A stretch of 45,875 nucleotides of DNA from NCBI RefSeq assembly GCF_902804485.1, contig NZ_CADCST010000112.1, positions 1 to 45,875 of the forward strand. Reading direction: 5' to 3'. Each line of letters begins with the position of its first letter. The first letter of the stretch is position 1. The stretch is from Flavobacterium collinsii (lineage in GTDB: Bacteria > Bacteroidota > Bacteroidia > Flavobacteriales > Flavobacteriaceae). The position numbers and the translations under genes are program-made. Positions 1 through 8,081 of this stretch are shown in pieces. A model generated the notes under the pieces. The model worked only from the letters and a program-made list of their open reading frames with translations. It was not told the DNA's origin and searched no databases.

Positions 1-57
1 CATGTGTTAAGCCTGCCGCTAGCGTTCATCCTGAGCCAGGATCAAACTCTTCATCGT
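1..57 (-). rRNA. rrs: 16S ribosomal RNA, 5' end only
   Basis: The reverse complement of bases 31-50 is the near-universal bacterial 16S 5' motif AGAGTTTGATCCTGGCTCAG, followed by the usual continuation into helix 2/3. By comparison with E. coli numbering the mature 5' end should be near base 57. The gene runs off the left edge of the window, so only about 57 nt are present. Confidence 0.97.
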
Positions 58-224
58 ATATTTTTTATATTATATTGCGATGCTTTATCTATCGGTTCTT
101 TTCGAATCTCTCGATTCATTTACTCTTATTCTTTTGTTTTAACATCTCTGTTAAAACGGCTGTCAATTCAATATGTCTACGAACGTGTTTCTTTTTATTG
201 TTTCGCTTGTTTCTCAAAGCGGGT

Positions 225-256
225 GCAAAAGTAGAAAACTTATTTCTAAATGGCAA
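225..256 (-). promoter_or_regulatory. rRNA operon promoter, proximal copy
   Basis: On the minus strand TTG (254-256) is followed by a 20-nt spacer and TACTTTTGC (225-233), which fits the Bacteroidota housekeeping consensus TTTG-N19/21-TAnnTTTG. The next bases, ACCCGC, would be the start-site region. It is the nearest of three similar promoters to the 16S gene. Confidence 0.8.
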
Positions 257-347
257 GAGATTTTGAAGTTTTTTTTAAGAAAATTTCTTTTCTTTTTTCC
301 TTCTCTCCCTACCAGTCTTTCAATGAGCTTCCCGTGTTTTGCGGGGT

Positions 348-379
348 GCAAACTTAAAATTTTCTTTCTTTACTCGCAA
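348..379 (-). promoter_or_regulatory. rRNA operon promoter, middle copy
   Basis: On the minus strand TTG (377-379) is followed by a 20-nt spacer and TAAGTTTGC (348-356), then ACCCCGC. It has the same layout as the flanking copies and lies about 123 bp from each. Confidence 0.78.
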
Positions 380-469
380 GCTTTTTAGAATCTTTTTTTT
401 GAAAATTTCTTTTCGTCTTAATTCGTTTGCTTGTCAGTATTTCAGTGAACGTCTATCGCTGTTGCGGGT

Positions 470-500
470 GCAAAAGTAGTCACTTTATTGAGTTCTACAA
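470..500 (-). promoter_or_regulatory. rRNA operon promoter, distal copy
   Basis: On the minus strand TTG (498-500) is followed by a 19-nt spacer and TACTTTTGC (470-478), then ACCCGC. The -7 element and start region are identical to the proximal copy. The three tandem promoters would give strong, additive transcription of the rRNA operon. Confidence 0.8.
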
Positions 501-727
501 GCTTTTTACCGAACTATTTTTGATCTTTTTTCAAACTTTATCTTAACACTCTGATAACACCCCTTTTACAAATTAAACTGTTTTCAGGTTTGAAAGGTTT
601 TTCCCTATCAAATCTCTTTCCCCATAGTTCCATCTTTTCAAACTGCCCGATTTTACTAGTCTCGCAAAGACACTAAGACGCCAAGTTTTTATTTTATGAC
701 CGATCTTTCCTCTGAAAACCCATCCCC

Positions 728-810
728 TAGCCCCGATAGAAGTGGAAATCCTTTTGCTTTTTCCTTTAAAAAGCAAAAGATTGAAACCAATAGCGGGAGA
801 AAGCTCCTAA
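728..810 (+). ncRNA. Structured RNA element, probably Flavo-1-like (copy 1)
   Basis: This is an 82-nt conserved block starting TAGCCC and ending AGCTCCTA, with a perfect 12-bp stem in the middle (751-762 pairs with 768-779, loop CCTTT). A second copy on the minus strand at 37742-37820 shares the flanking conserved blocks. From memory of the flavobacterial Flavo-1 RNA motif, this looks like a member, but no covariance search was run. Function is unknown. The rest of 501-1010 shows no gene: the short ORF at 573-776 overlaps this element and reads as non-coding. Confidence 0.55.
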
Positions 811-905
811 ATATACCAAATTCCAAATCTCAAATTCCAAACCTCAAAGCTTCGACTTCGTTCAGCTGAACATAATCACTCCTTATATATTAGGAACAGA
901 AACAA

Positions 906-940
906 CCAACCCGACAGGTTGAAAAAACCTGTCGGGTTGG
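906..940 (-). terminator. Hairpin terminator after the 1011-2030 lipoprotein gene
   Basis: There is a perfect 15-bp stem (906-920 with 926-940) with a GAAAA loop. It lies 70 bp past the stop codon of the minus-strand lipoprotein gene. There is no strong T-tract, which is common for terminators in this phylum. Confidence 0.6.
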
Positions 941-1010
941 TACTATATATAAGTAGGTATTTAATTTAAACTATCTACAACTTCTTTTGTAATACGACTA
1001 CATGCTAGTA

Positions 1011-2030
1011 TCATTGTTTTTGCAAATAAAGATAATCGGTAGTAGTACTCACATCACGTAATCGAATTTGAGAATTATTAAACTCAAACAGCTTCCAGTT
1101 ACGATTCAATTTACTTAGCGGTTCTGAATTAAATTCTATTTTAACTTCTCTAACCCCATTCTGCGATGTACTTTCCCATTGACCTGTTTGTGATACCGCT
1201 CCTTTTGTAGCAACTACAGATTTATCACTTTTAAAAACAAATGAATAATCAATATAAGCAGATGTCTTTTCTGAGTCATCAAAAAAATAAGGTATCCCCC
1301 AAGCCCCCTTTGTTATCGTTTGTGAAAAATCAAGTGTTACAATATTATTTTCAGGAGCATTGTCAATCGCGTATTTAATAGCATTTTCGAATTCTAAATT
1401 ATTAGAAATCGATTTTGTTTGATTATTGTAATCCGCTATCGAAATTGGATATTTTAATGAAATATACTGACTGCTATTCAAATTTTTTATAAAATTAAAA
1501 AAGGCCTGATCGCTAACAATCGAAACAGAACTTGCAATTTGATTAGCACTGTTATAACTATTAATCGTTATAGGGTAGTTAATGTTTAGTCCATTAATTT
1601 TGGATAACAAATCAGGATGAAGATTCCAGTAGTCGATTAAAGCATTGAAGTCAGACTCGGCCGGAATGTTTTTTTCAATATAATTATAATACACCATCAT
1701 TACAGGAAAATCTATTTTTACAATATCATCATCGTATGTACTTGCATTTATATTGTCTATTACTTTTTTATAATCGGCAGTTGTATTTATTGCAATTTTT
1801 GCATTATTAACAGTGACAGTATAAGGAAGTTTAATTGTGCAATAACTAGACCTGTCGATTACATTATCCTGCACGGTTTGAACCATTGCAACCCTTTGCA
1901 AATAAGTAGTAAGAGGCGAAACATTTGTAACTGTTCCCTGCGCATTATTATCTTTCTCATCTATTTCGCTTTGACAAGACAGCAAGAACAAGAAAACCAC
2001 TATTGATAAATATTTTTTCAAGGGGAACAT
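1011..2030 (-). CDS. Lipoprotein with 4-5 short internal repeats, candidate ECF-regulon member
   Basis: The 339-aa protein has a type II signal peptide with lipobox LLSC (Cys19). Residues about 60-250 hold four clear copies and one partial copy of a unit of roughly 40-50 residues, with the pattern hydrophobic-x-Leu-x-Tyr/Phe-Pro-hydrophobic followed by a polar stretch and Phe/Ile-rich helix. Examples are LNINYPITI and ISLKYPISI. The last 100 residues are Trp/Tyr-rich and look like a lipocalin-like sandwich. I do not know a named family for the whole protein. It is divergent from the ECF sigma gene, and a GTAGGGT-N16-GTTTTA site at 2154-2182 points at it, so it is probably co-regulated with the FecR/TonB operon. 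A second, housekeeping-like -7 element (TACCTTTG, 2044-2051) would give a leader of only about 8 nt. It is likely anchored in the outer membrane or its inner face. Confidence 0.75.
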   Translation of the reverse strand: MFPLKKYLSIVVFLFLLSCQSEIDEKDNNAQGTVTNVSPLTTYLQRVAMVQTVQDNVIDRSSYCTIKLPYTVTVNNAKIAINTTADYKKVIDNINASTYDDDIVKIDFPVMMVYYNYIEKNIPAESDFNALIDYWNLHPDLLSKINGLNINYPITINSYNSANQIASSVSIVSDQAFFNFIKNLNSSQYISLKYPISIADYNNQTKSISNNLEFENAIKYAIDNAPENNIVTLDFSQTITKGAWGIPYFFDDSEKTSAYIDYSFVFKSDKSVVATKGAVSQTGQWESTSQNGVREVKIEFNSEPLSKLNRNWKLFEFNNSQIRLRDVSTTTDYLYLQKQ

Positions 2031-2153
2031 ATTTATATTTTTACAAAGGTAACAAAATTAAAGAAACTGTTTTTTAATAAATCCTCATCAAGGTCTTTCG
2101 TTTGATTCTACAAAACATTAATTATCAACCAAAAACAACACTTCCTGTTTGTA

Positions 2154-2182
2154 TAAAACAATCGGCTTTGCTTTTACCCTAC
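2154..2182 (-). promoter_or_regulatory. Candidate ECF sigma promoter, site 1 (toward the lipoprotein)
   Basis: The minus strand reads GTAGGGT (2176-2182), a 16-nt spacer, then GTTTTA (2154-2159). It is an exact match to sites 2 and 3 in both boxes and in spacing. It points left toward the 1011-2030 lipoprotein, about 125 nt from its start codon. Confidence 0.7.
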
Positions 2183-2229
2183 TTAAACCAAAAACAAATA
2201 CTTTTGCAAGGTAACAACTGAAAAACCAA

Positions 2230-2745
2230 ATGTCACAAAAAAACCAATCAAATACTTGCGACGAAATAATCTTCTCGACTTTTTTTAAAAGTCAGGTAAA
2301 AGCACTTCGCAATTTTCTTTTTTACAAATTTGGCAATATCGATCAGGCAGAAGATTTAGCACAGGAAGCATTTGTAAAACTTTGGCAAAATTGTGCTTCA
2401 GTGCCTCTTGAAAAAGCAAAATCATACCTCTATACGATTGCGAATAACAGCAGTCTCAACGCAATTGCGCATCAAAAAGTTGTTTTGAGGTACGAGAAAA
2501 ACTTCACTGGCTTAGATAAAACAAATGAAAATCCGGAATATATTCTGGAGGAGAAACAATTTCAAACTAAACTCTTGAGAGCCATTGAAAATTTAAACGA
2601 AAAACAACGCGTCGCTTTTCTGATGCATCGAATTGACGGGAAAAAGTACAGCGAAATTGCCTTAGAGCTTAATATTAGCGTGAAGGCTGTTGAAAAACGT
2701 ATTCATCTTGCTTTGCTAAGCTTACGCAAAGAAATTGATTTATAG
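2230..2745 (+). CDS. FecI-type ECF RNA polymerase sigma factor
   Basis: The 171-aa protein has sigma-70 region 2 at residues about 20-85 (Gln-Ala-Glu-Asp-Leu-Ala-Gln-Glu-Ala-Phe and KLWQN core) and region 4 at about 115-168 (LNEKQRVAFLMHRIDGKKYSE, then a helix-turn-helix ending in a Lys-Arg-rich segment). The size is typical of the family. It is followed by fecR and a TonB receptor gene, the classic FecI-FecR-FecA order for transmembrane signalling. The start was chosen because it is the first ATG and gives a complete region 2. A TACTTTTGC element at 2199-2207 may be its housekeeping promoter, though no good -33 box is present. It probably directs transcription from the four GTAGGGT-N16-GTTTTA sites but seems not to have one for itself. 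Confidence 0.93.
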   Translation: MSQKNQSNTCDEIIFSTFFKSQVKALRNFLFYKFGNIDQAEDLAQEAFVKLWQNCASVPLEKAKSYLYTIANNSSLNAIAHQKVVLRYEKNFTGLDKTNENPEYILEEKQFQTKLLRAIENLNEKQRVAFLMHRIDGKKYSEIALELNISVKAVEKRIHLALLSLRKEIDL

Positions 2746-2747
2746 AA

Positions 2748-2776
2748 GTAGGGTAAATTTAGATTCAATTGTTTTA
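2748..2776 (+). promoter_or_regulatory. Candidate ECF sigma promoter, site 2 (fecR-receptor operon)
   Basis: GTAGGGT (2748-2754), a 16-nt spacer, then GTTTTA (2771-2776). It begins three bases after the sigma factor stop codon and would start transcription roughly 10-15 nt before fecR. The anti-sigma and receptor can therefore be induced independently of the sigma gene. Confidence 0.72.
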
Positions 2777-2795
2777 ACAACATAATACCAGTGTA

Positions 2796-3695
2796 ATGAA
2801 AAAAAATCGCTTATTAGCAAAATGGCTTAACAATGATTTATCTCAGGATGAATTAGCTGAATTTGAAGCAAGTCCCGATTTTAAAAAATACCAAAAAATA
2901 AAGAATTATACTGATCACTTGGAAGTAGATGATTTAGATGAAAATAGGATGTTATCTAACATCCTCAATCAGAAAAAAGAGACTCCAAAAGTAATTCCTG
3001 TATACAAAAAATGGATCTTTAGAGCTGCCGCTGTATTTGTGTTAGCTCTCGGAATTACGTTTGTTATGAAACTTTTTGTCCCACAGACTCAAACCGCAAG
3101 TTTTGGAGAGAAAACCACCTTTTCATTGCCTGATAACTCTGAAGTTGTTCTAAACTCCGGTTCTGAAATAAGTTATAAAAAATGGAACTGGGCCAATAAC
3201 AGGCACCTTGAATTAAAAGGAGAAGCTTATTTTAAAGTTGCCAAAGGTCAACGATTTGAAGTACAGACCAACCTGGGAAAAGTATCAGTTCTTGGAACTC
3301 AATTTAACGTTAAGGTTAGAAAAAACAAGTTTGATGTCGCTTGTTATGAAGGACATGTAAAAGTGAATTATGCAAACACTCAAATTCTACTAACCCACGG
3401 ACAAAGCGTTAATTTTGAAAACGGCAAACAAATAAAATTGAACGTAAAATCAATGAAACCAGAGTGGATTGACAATCAAATATCTTTTTACCAGGAAAAT
3501 ATCAGAGCGATATTAGACGAGGTTGAAAGGCAATATAACATTACAATTGAATTGAACACAAAGGACACGGTCTCTTTATTTACCGGAAAATTACCTGCGA
3601 AGGATTTAAACACAGCCATACAAATTATCAGTACAACCTATCATTTAGAGGCTAAAAAAGTCTCCAACAATAAAATAATTTTTGACGAAAAATAA
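2796..3695 (+). CDS. FecR family anti-sigma factor
   Basis: The 299-aa protein has a cytoplasmic N-terminal anti-sigma segment (1-72), one membrane segment (about 73-92), a periplasmic FecR domain (about 100-195; the core includes NSGSEI, GEAYFKV and VLGTQFNV) and a C-terminal DUF4974-like STN-type domain (about 225-295). It holds the sigma factor at the membrane and relays the signal from the receptor. It ends immediately before the receptor ATG (stop and start are adjacent), so the two are translationally coupled. The start is preceded by ECF site 2. Confidence 0.93.
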   Translation: MKKNRLLAKWLNNDLSQDELAEFEASPDFKKYQKIKNYTDHLEVDDLDENRMLSNILNQKKETPKVIPVYKKWIFRAAAVFVLALGITFVMKLFVPQTQTASFGEKTTFSLPDNSEVVLNSGSEISYKKWNWANNRHLELKGEAYFKVAKGQRFEVQTNLGKVSVLGTQFNVKVRKNKFDVACYEGHVKVNYANTQILLTHGQSVNFENGKQIKLNVKSMKPEWIDNQISFYQENIRAILDEVERQYNITIELNTKDTVSLFTGKLPAKDLNTAIQIISTTYHLEAKKVSNNKIIFDEK

Positions 3696-6230
3696 ATGTC
3701 TCTCCCCAAACAATTTCATTTTTTGTTTTTTATATTTTTTCTTGTCCTGAACGGCTTCGCTCAAGACAAAGAAAAACCTGTGCCTTTTAAAAAAATTATT
3801 GCAGCTATAGAAAAACAACATCATGTAAGTTTTAATTACACGGAAGACAATATTACCGGCCTACAACTAAATCCCCCAAAAAAAACTCTTACTTTAGATC
3901 AGAAACTACAATACCTTACAGAAAAAACCAATCTGTCATTTGAAAATATCGAAAACCAATTCATTAATATTTATAAAAATGATACTGAATCGCAAATAAT
4001 TTGTGGTTATGTTTTTTCTACTGATCATAAAAAACCTATTGAAAACGCCAATATTAATCTGCTTAACAAAACTCAAACTACAACTGATTCTAATGGTTAC
4101 TTTGAGTTTAAAAAAGACCTGAAAAATACATTTCTAATCAGTCATATTGGTTTTATAACCAAAAAAATTGTAGTCAATAATTCCCCTTCCAAAAACTGCC
4201 TGCAAATCACATTAGAGCCTGAGATCACAGAACTTCAAGAAATTAAAGCCAGTGCTATTTTAGCTTCGGGGATTTCAAAAAGCACAGATGGATCCTTTGA
4301 GATTAAACCTAAAAAATTTGGTATTCTACCGGGACTTATAGAGCCGGATGCTTTACAAACCATGCAGCAAATTCCAGGTGTAAACAGTCTTGACGAAAGT
4401 GTATCCAGTATCAATGTACGTGGTGGTACACACGATCAGAATTTATTTTTATGGAATGGAATACGAATGTTTCAAACTGGACATTTCTTTGGTTTAATAT
4501 CCGTTTTTAATCCCAATTTGGCACATACCATTTCTATTTATAAAAACGGGAGCTCTGCCTTTTACGGCGAGAGTGTATCTAGCGTAGTAGCGATTTCCTC
4601 TACTCCTGAAACAACCGAAAAAAACACTTTTAGCGCAGGAATAAATATGATAAATGCCGATATTTATGCAAAGTACAACCTCTCAAAAAAGAGTTCTATC
4701 GAAATTTCGGCACGTAAATCGATTACCGATTTCGTAGAAACACCTACCTACAAAGAATACTTTAACAAAGTATTTCAAAATACTACGATTACAGACTTTT
4801 CAGACAAACAAAATATAGATTATCGCAGTGATAAAAAATTTGATTTTTATGATGCTACATTAAAATATGTGCACAAAATAGGTAATAAAGATCAAATCAT
4901 ACTTGACTTAATTACCATTAAAGACAACCTCGAAGTTTTTCAGAGTGCTACAGTATACAACATGAACAAATCGGAAAACAATGTTTTACGCCAACAAAAT
5001 TATGGTGGAAATTTGTCGTGGAAAAGAAACTGGAACAATTATAATACAACTAAAATCAATATTTACAATTCTGCTTACGAACTTTTAGCCAACCAAAAAA
5101 CTACTTTTGGAGATCAGATCGTAATTCAGGAAAATACCGTCAATAATAACGGACTTAATCTGGAGAACAACCATATTATTAACTCTAAATTTACTTTTAG
5201 CGATGGTTATCAGTTCAATGAGATTGGTATTACTAATTTAGAACAAGTAACTAATCCTGATTTTTATCGCAAAGTAAAAAATGTGCTAAAAACCCATGCT
5301 TTAATTTTAGAAGGAAAATACAACGACACACTTTCCAAAATCTATTTTAAGGCAGGAATGCGCCTTAATTACATTGAAAAATTTAAAAAATACAGTATCG
5401 AGCCCCGCATTCAGTTTAATTACGGCATCAACAAAAGTTTAAATTTAGAATTACTGGCTGAGTTAAAAAGCCAAAATTCGCAGCAAATTATTGATTTGCA
5501 AAAAGATTATTTTGGGATCGAAAAAAGGCGCTGGATCGTTTCCAACAACACAACCATTCCTATTCAAAGGAGCAAACAAATATCTTTAAATTTATTTTAC
5601 AAAAAGAACGACTGGTTACTGGATATAGAAAATTTCTATAAAAAAGTATCCGGAATTATAACATCCAGTCAAGGCTTTCAAAATCAATTGGAATTTGTTC
5701 GAATGACTGGCGACTATGAGGTTCTGGGAACAGAAATGTTGATTCAGAAAAAAATGAATCACTTTCTAACCTGGCTGAGTTATACCTATAACCATAATAA
5801 TTATTATTTCTCCAATTTTGAACCTCCAAGTTTCCCTAACAATTTTGAGTTAATGCATACGGTATCGTGGGCGGGAATTTACGAAAAGAACAATTTCAAA
5901 ATAGCCCTGGGTACAAAATGGTCGTCCGGCAGGCCAAAAACTTCTCCTGATCTTTCTCAAATTAATCTGTCAGATCCTGTATTGGTGTACAACAAACCCA
6001 ACAATACCAATGTGCATATTTTTTCTCAAGTTAATATTTCCTCTACTTACAAGTGGGAAAGCGCAAATGGAATTCAATACAAATTAGGTTTGTCTATTTT
6101 GAATATCCTAAATAGAAAAAATGAAATCAGCGAGTATTACAGAGTAAGTTCTTTAACAAATTCTATAGAAGAAGTTGAAACTTTCTCGCTGCAAAGAACT
6201 CCAAACATGAGCTTTAGAGTTTCCTTTTAA
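3696..6230 (+). CDS. TonB-dependent receptor with STN signalling domain (FecA-like)
   Basis: The 844-aa outer-membrane transducer/receptor has a signal peptide (1-22, ending GFAQ), an STN domain (about 30-95) that would contact FecR, a carboxypeptidase-regulatory-like sandwich (about 102-175), a plug domain (about 205-300, with INVRGGTHDQN and a conserved NG loop) and a beta-barrel ending in a Phe-terminated strand (RVSF). There is no SusD partner next to it, so it is more like a metal-chelate or small-ligand receptor than a glycan importer. The ligand cannot be read from the sequence. Binding outside the cell should activate the FecI-type sigma through FecR. It is followed by a small hairpin (6227-6249). 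Confidence 0.92.
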   Translation: MSLPKQFHFLFFIFFLVLNGFAQDKEKPVPFKKIIAAIEKQHHVSFNYTEDNITGLQLNPPKKTLTLDQKLQYLTEKTNLSFENIENQFINIYKNDTESQIICGYVFSTDHKKPIENANINLLNKTQTTTDSNGYFEFKKDLKNTFLISHIGFITKKIVVNNSPSKNCLQITLEPEITELQEIKASAILASGISKSTDGSFEIKPKKFGILPGLIEPDALQTMQQIPGVNSLDESVSSINVRGGTHDQNLFLWNGIRMFQTGHFFGLISVFNPNLAHTISIYKNGSSAFYGESVSSVVAISSTPETTEKNTFSAGINMINADIYAKYNLSKKSSIEISARKSITDFVETPTYKEYFNKVFQNTTITDFSDKQNIDYRSDKKFDFYDATLKYVHKIGNKDQIILDLITIKDNLEVFQSATVYNMNKSENNVLRQQNYGGNLSWKRNWNNYNTTKINIYNSAYELLANQKTTFGDQIVIQENTVNNNGLNLENNHIINSKFTFSDGYQFNEIGITNLEQVTNPDFYRKVKNVLKTHALILEGKYNDTLSKIYFKAGMRLNYIEKFKKYSIEPRIQFNYGINKSLNLELLAELKSQNSQQIIDLQKDYFGIEKRRWIVSNNTTIPIQRSKQISLNLFYKKNDWLLDIENFYKKVSGIITSSQGFQNQLEFVRMTGDYEVLGTEMLIQKKMNHFLTWLSYTYNHNNYYFSNFEPPSFPNNFELMHTVSWAGIYEKNNFKIALGTKWSSGRPKTSPDLSQINLSDPVLVYNKPNNTNVHIFSQVNISSTYKWESANGIQYKLGLSILNILNRKNEISEYYRVSSLTNSIEEVETFSLQRTPNMSFRVSF

Positions 6231-6249
6231 CCTTATTCAACAAGGTTAA
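6227..6249 (+). terminator. Weak hairpin terminator after the TonB receptor
   Basis: An 8-bp perfect stem (TTAACCTT, 6227-6234, with AAGGTTAA, 6242-6249) overlaps the receptor stop codon. A T-rich run follows 9-20 bp later. Confidence 0.5.
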
Positions 6250-6292
6250 CAAAATTACTTTTCTTTTTTTTTAATAAAATAACAATTCTTTG

Positions 6293-6321
6293 GTAGGGTA
6301 AACTTTATCAAAGCTGTTTTA
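6293..6321 (+). promoter_or_regulatory. Candidate ECF sigma promoter, site 3 (secreted-repeat lipoprotein)
   Basis: GTAGGGT (6293-6299), a 16-nt spacer, then GTTTTA (6316-6321). It lies about 210 nt upstream of the 6534 lipoprotein, which implies a long leader. The stretch 6322-6533 holds a small hairpin (CTACGA/TCGTAG, 6398-6413) and no gene. Confidence 0.7.
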
Positions 6322-6533
6322 CTATTGAATCTTATCAAAAAAAGTAAAAGTGACTCTATTAAAAGACTTAATCCAATCCCAACCGACATATTTTTTCTAC
6401 GACAGTTCGTAGTCATCAAATTTACTGCACGAAGTGCCTGTTAGAAGCAAATACTTATTGCTGCTACCACAATTAACATTTTACTGAATATGCAACACAT
6501 ATTCCCCACTTCATATTAACTAAATTAAAAATA

Positions 6534-7409
6534 ATGAAATCAAAACAACTTAAACTGGCTTTTGCTACCATTGCAGCAACAATATTTTTTACAAGCTGTA
6601 GCAATGATAAGGATAGCAATACTGTTACTCCGGAAGCAAAAAAAGAAATTGCTCTTTCTACAAGCACTACATTAGGCTCTTATCTTTCTGATAAAGATGG
6701 CAAATCATTATACTTTTTCGCAACAGATGCAAAGGGACAAGCCTCGTGCACAGGTGGATGTGAAGCCGTGTGGCCTCCATTTTATGTAGATAATTTAACC
6801 GCTGAAAAATTAAGCACAGGATTGACACTCTCTGATTTTGCATCCATAACTACCACATCGGGTAAAAAGCAACTGACTTACAAAGGATGGCCATTGTATT
6901 ATTATGCACCAAGTATAAATGGAACGAATACACCGGAAACTGCCGGACAAACAACAGGAGATGGTGTTGGCGGTGTTTGGTTTATTGCAAAACCGGACTA
7001 TTCAATTATGGTAGTCAGAAGTCAGCTTCTAGGACATGACGGAAAAAACTACAAATCTGATTACACCGTTGGCGATGGCCTGACAACCTACTTTACAGAT
7101 GCAAAAGGACTGACACTGTATACTTTTAAAAATGATAATTTCAAGAAAAATAATTTTACAAAAGCAGATTTCTCAAACAATGCGGTTTGGCCTATATACG
7201 AAACAGATAAAATAGTTGTCCCTTCCATTCTTGATAAATCTAAATTTTCTGTAATTACTGTATTTGGTAAATCTCAATTGGCTTACAACGGCTGGCCTTT
7301 ATATTATTTTGGGCAAGATGCCAGCGTAAGAGGCTCCAATAAAGGAATTAGCTTTCCAAGCCCTGCCGTTTGGCCGGTACCTGTAAAAGACTCGCCACTT
7401 GCGATCTAA
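6534..7409 (+). CDS. Secreted-repeat lipoprotein (COG4315, Lipoprotein_15-like)
   Basis: The 291-aa protein has lipobox FTSC (Cys22). It carries repeated units of the family often annotated as secreted repeat of unknown function: SLYFFATDAKGQASCTGGCE with AVWPP, then LTYKGWPLYYY, and again LTLYTFKNDN with AVWPI, then LAYNGWPLYYFG. These make two tandem pairs at about 40-145 and 160-290. The Cys pair of the first unit (CTGGC) is present, but the second unit lacks it. The molecular function of the family is not established. Its promoter (site 3) links it to the FecI/FecR/receptor system, so it is probably an outer-membrane partner of that system. It has its own strong terminator. Confidence 0.85.
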   Translation: MKSKQLKLAFATIAATIFFTSCSNDKDSNTVTPEAKKEIALSTSTTLGSYLSDKDGKSLYFFATDAKGQASCTGGCEAVWPPFYVDNLTAEKLSTGLTLSDFASITTTSGKKQLTYKGWPLYYYAPSINGTNTPETAGQTTGDGVGGVWFIAKPDYSIMVVRSQLLGHDGKNYKSDYTVGDGLTTYFTDAKGLTLYTFKNDNFKKNNFTKADFSNNAVWPIYETDKIVVPSILDKSKFSVITVFGKSQLAYNGWPLYYFGQDASVRGSNKGISFPSPAVWPVPVKDSPLAI

Positions 7410-7462
7410 AGGGCATACTTTTTCAATCAAATTCACTTATAGGTTCACCTAACCTATTGTTG

Positions 7463-7506
7463 TTCAAATTAGTTCAATGTACTGTTGAGCTAATTTGAAT
7501 CTTTAT
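7463..7506 (+). terminator. Terminator after the secreted-repeat lipoprotein
   Basis: A 15-bp stem (7463-7477 with 7485-7499, one G-T wobble) with a 7-nt loop is followed by CTTTATC. A smaller hairpin (ATAGGTT/AACCTAT, about 7439-7456) precedes it. Confidence 0.7.
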
Positions 7507-7611
7507 CATTTCCTCGACATTACAAAAACCTTAGGGTTTGAATGTTAGAATTTCATGCTCTGTATTTACGCTCGAATTTTAAAGAATCTCGTACCTCTTT
7601 TTTTAAGTAAG

Positions 7612-7640
7612 GTACGGTTATCTGCATCAAAGCTGTTTTA
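7612..7640 (+). promoter_or_regulatory. Candidate ECF sigma promoter, site 4 (OB-fold/DUF5777/cytochrome operon)
   Basis: GTACGGT (7612-7618; one change from GTAGGGT), a 16-nt spacer, then GTTTTA (7635-7640). The match to site 3 continues through the spacer and about 28 bp downstream. It is 30 nt upstream of the 7670 start codon. Confidence 0.66.
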
Positions 7641-7669
7641 CTACTGAACCCTATCAAAAAAAATAAAAA

Positions 7670-8065
7670 ATGAACCCAAAAAGAATCGCATTTATAATTA
7701 CAGCCTCGTTGGTATTGATTTCGGCGGGCCTCTATTTTTATTATGGTTTTGTCTTTAAGGAGGCACGCAATATAGAATCTGAAATACCTGAATTTAGTAT
7801 AACAGCAACGAAATTACTTCATGATTATAACTCAAATACAGAAAAAGCAGATTCATTATATCTCAATAAAACAATAGAAATAACCGGAAAAGTAACCAAA
7901 GAAACCGATTCTGTTGTGATACTTGAAAACAACATTTTTTGCCTTTTTACCAAAAAAACAAAAGACCAATTATTGAACAACAAAGTAACCGTTAAAGGCA
8001 AATGCATTGGCTTTGATGAACTATTTCAAGAAGTCAAACTAGACCAGTGCACCATTAATAAATAA
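7670..8065 (+). CDS. Membrane-anchored OB-fold protein (tRNA_anti-like)
   Basis: The 131-aa protein has one N-terminal membrane segment (about 7-28). After a linker follows a soluble domain (about 45-131) with the strand pattern of the OB-fold tRNA_anti-like family (LNKTIEITGKVTKE, LNNKVTVKGKCIGFD, VKLDQCTI). The domain should face the periplasm. It is the first gene of a four-gene operon (16 nt to the next gene) that starts behind ECF site 4. Proteins of this type often precede DUF5777/YceI genes in Bacteroidota; their role is unknown. Confidence 0.8.
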   Translation: MNPKRIAFIITASLVLISAGLYFYYGFVFKEARNIESEIPEFSITATKLLHDYNSNTEKADSLYLNKTIEITGKVTKETDSVVILENNIFCLFTKKTKDQLLNNKVTVKGKCIGFDELFQEVKLDQCTINK

Positions 8066-8081
8066 ATCAATTTATCCATTT

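Noticed and set aside
4..388. Three overlapping plus-strand ORFs of 63-76 codons
   Set aside because: They cover the 16S 5' end and its promoters on the opposite strand and have Phe/Ser-rich, low-information translations.
573..776. Minus-strand 67-codon ORF
   Set aside because: It overlaps the structured RNA copy 1 and has no start context or domain.
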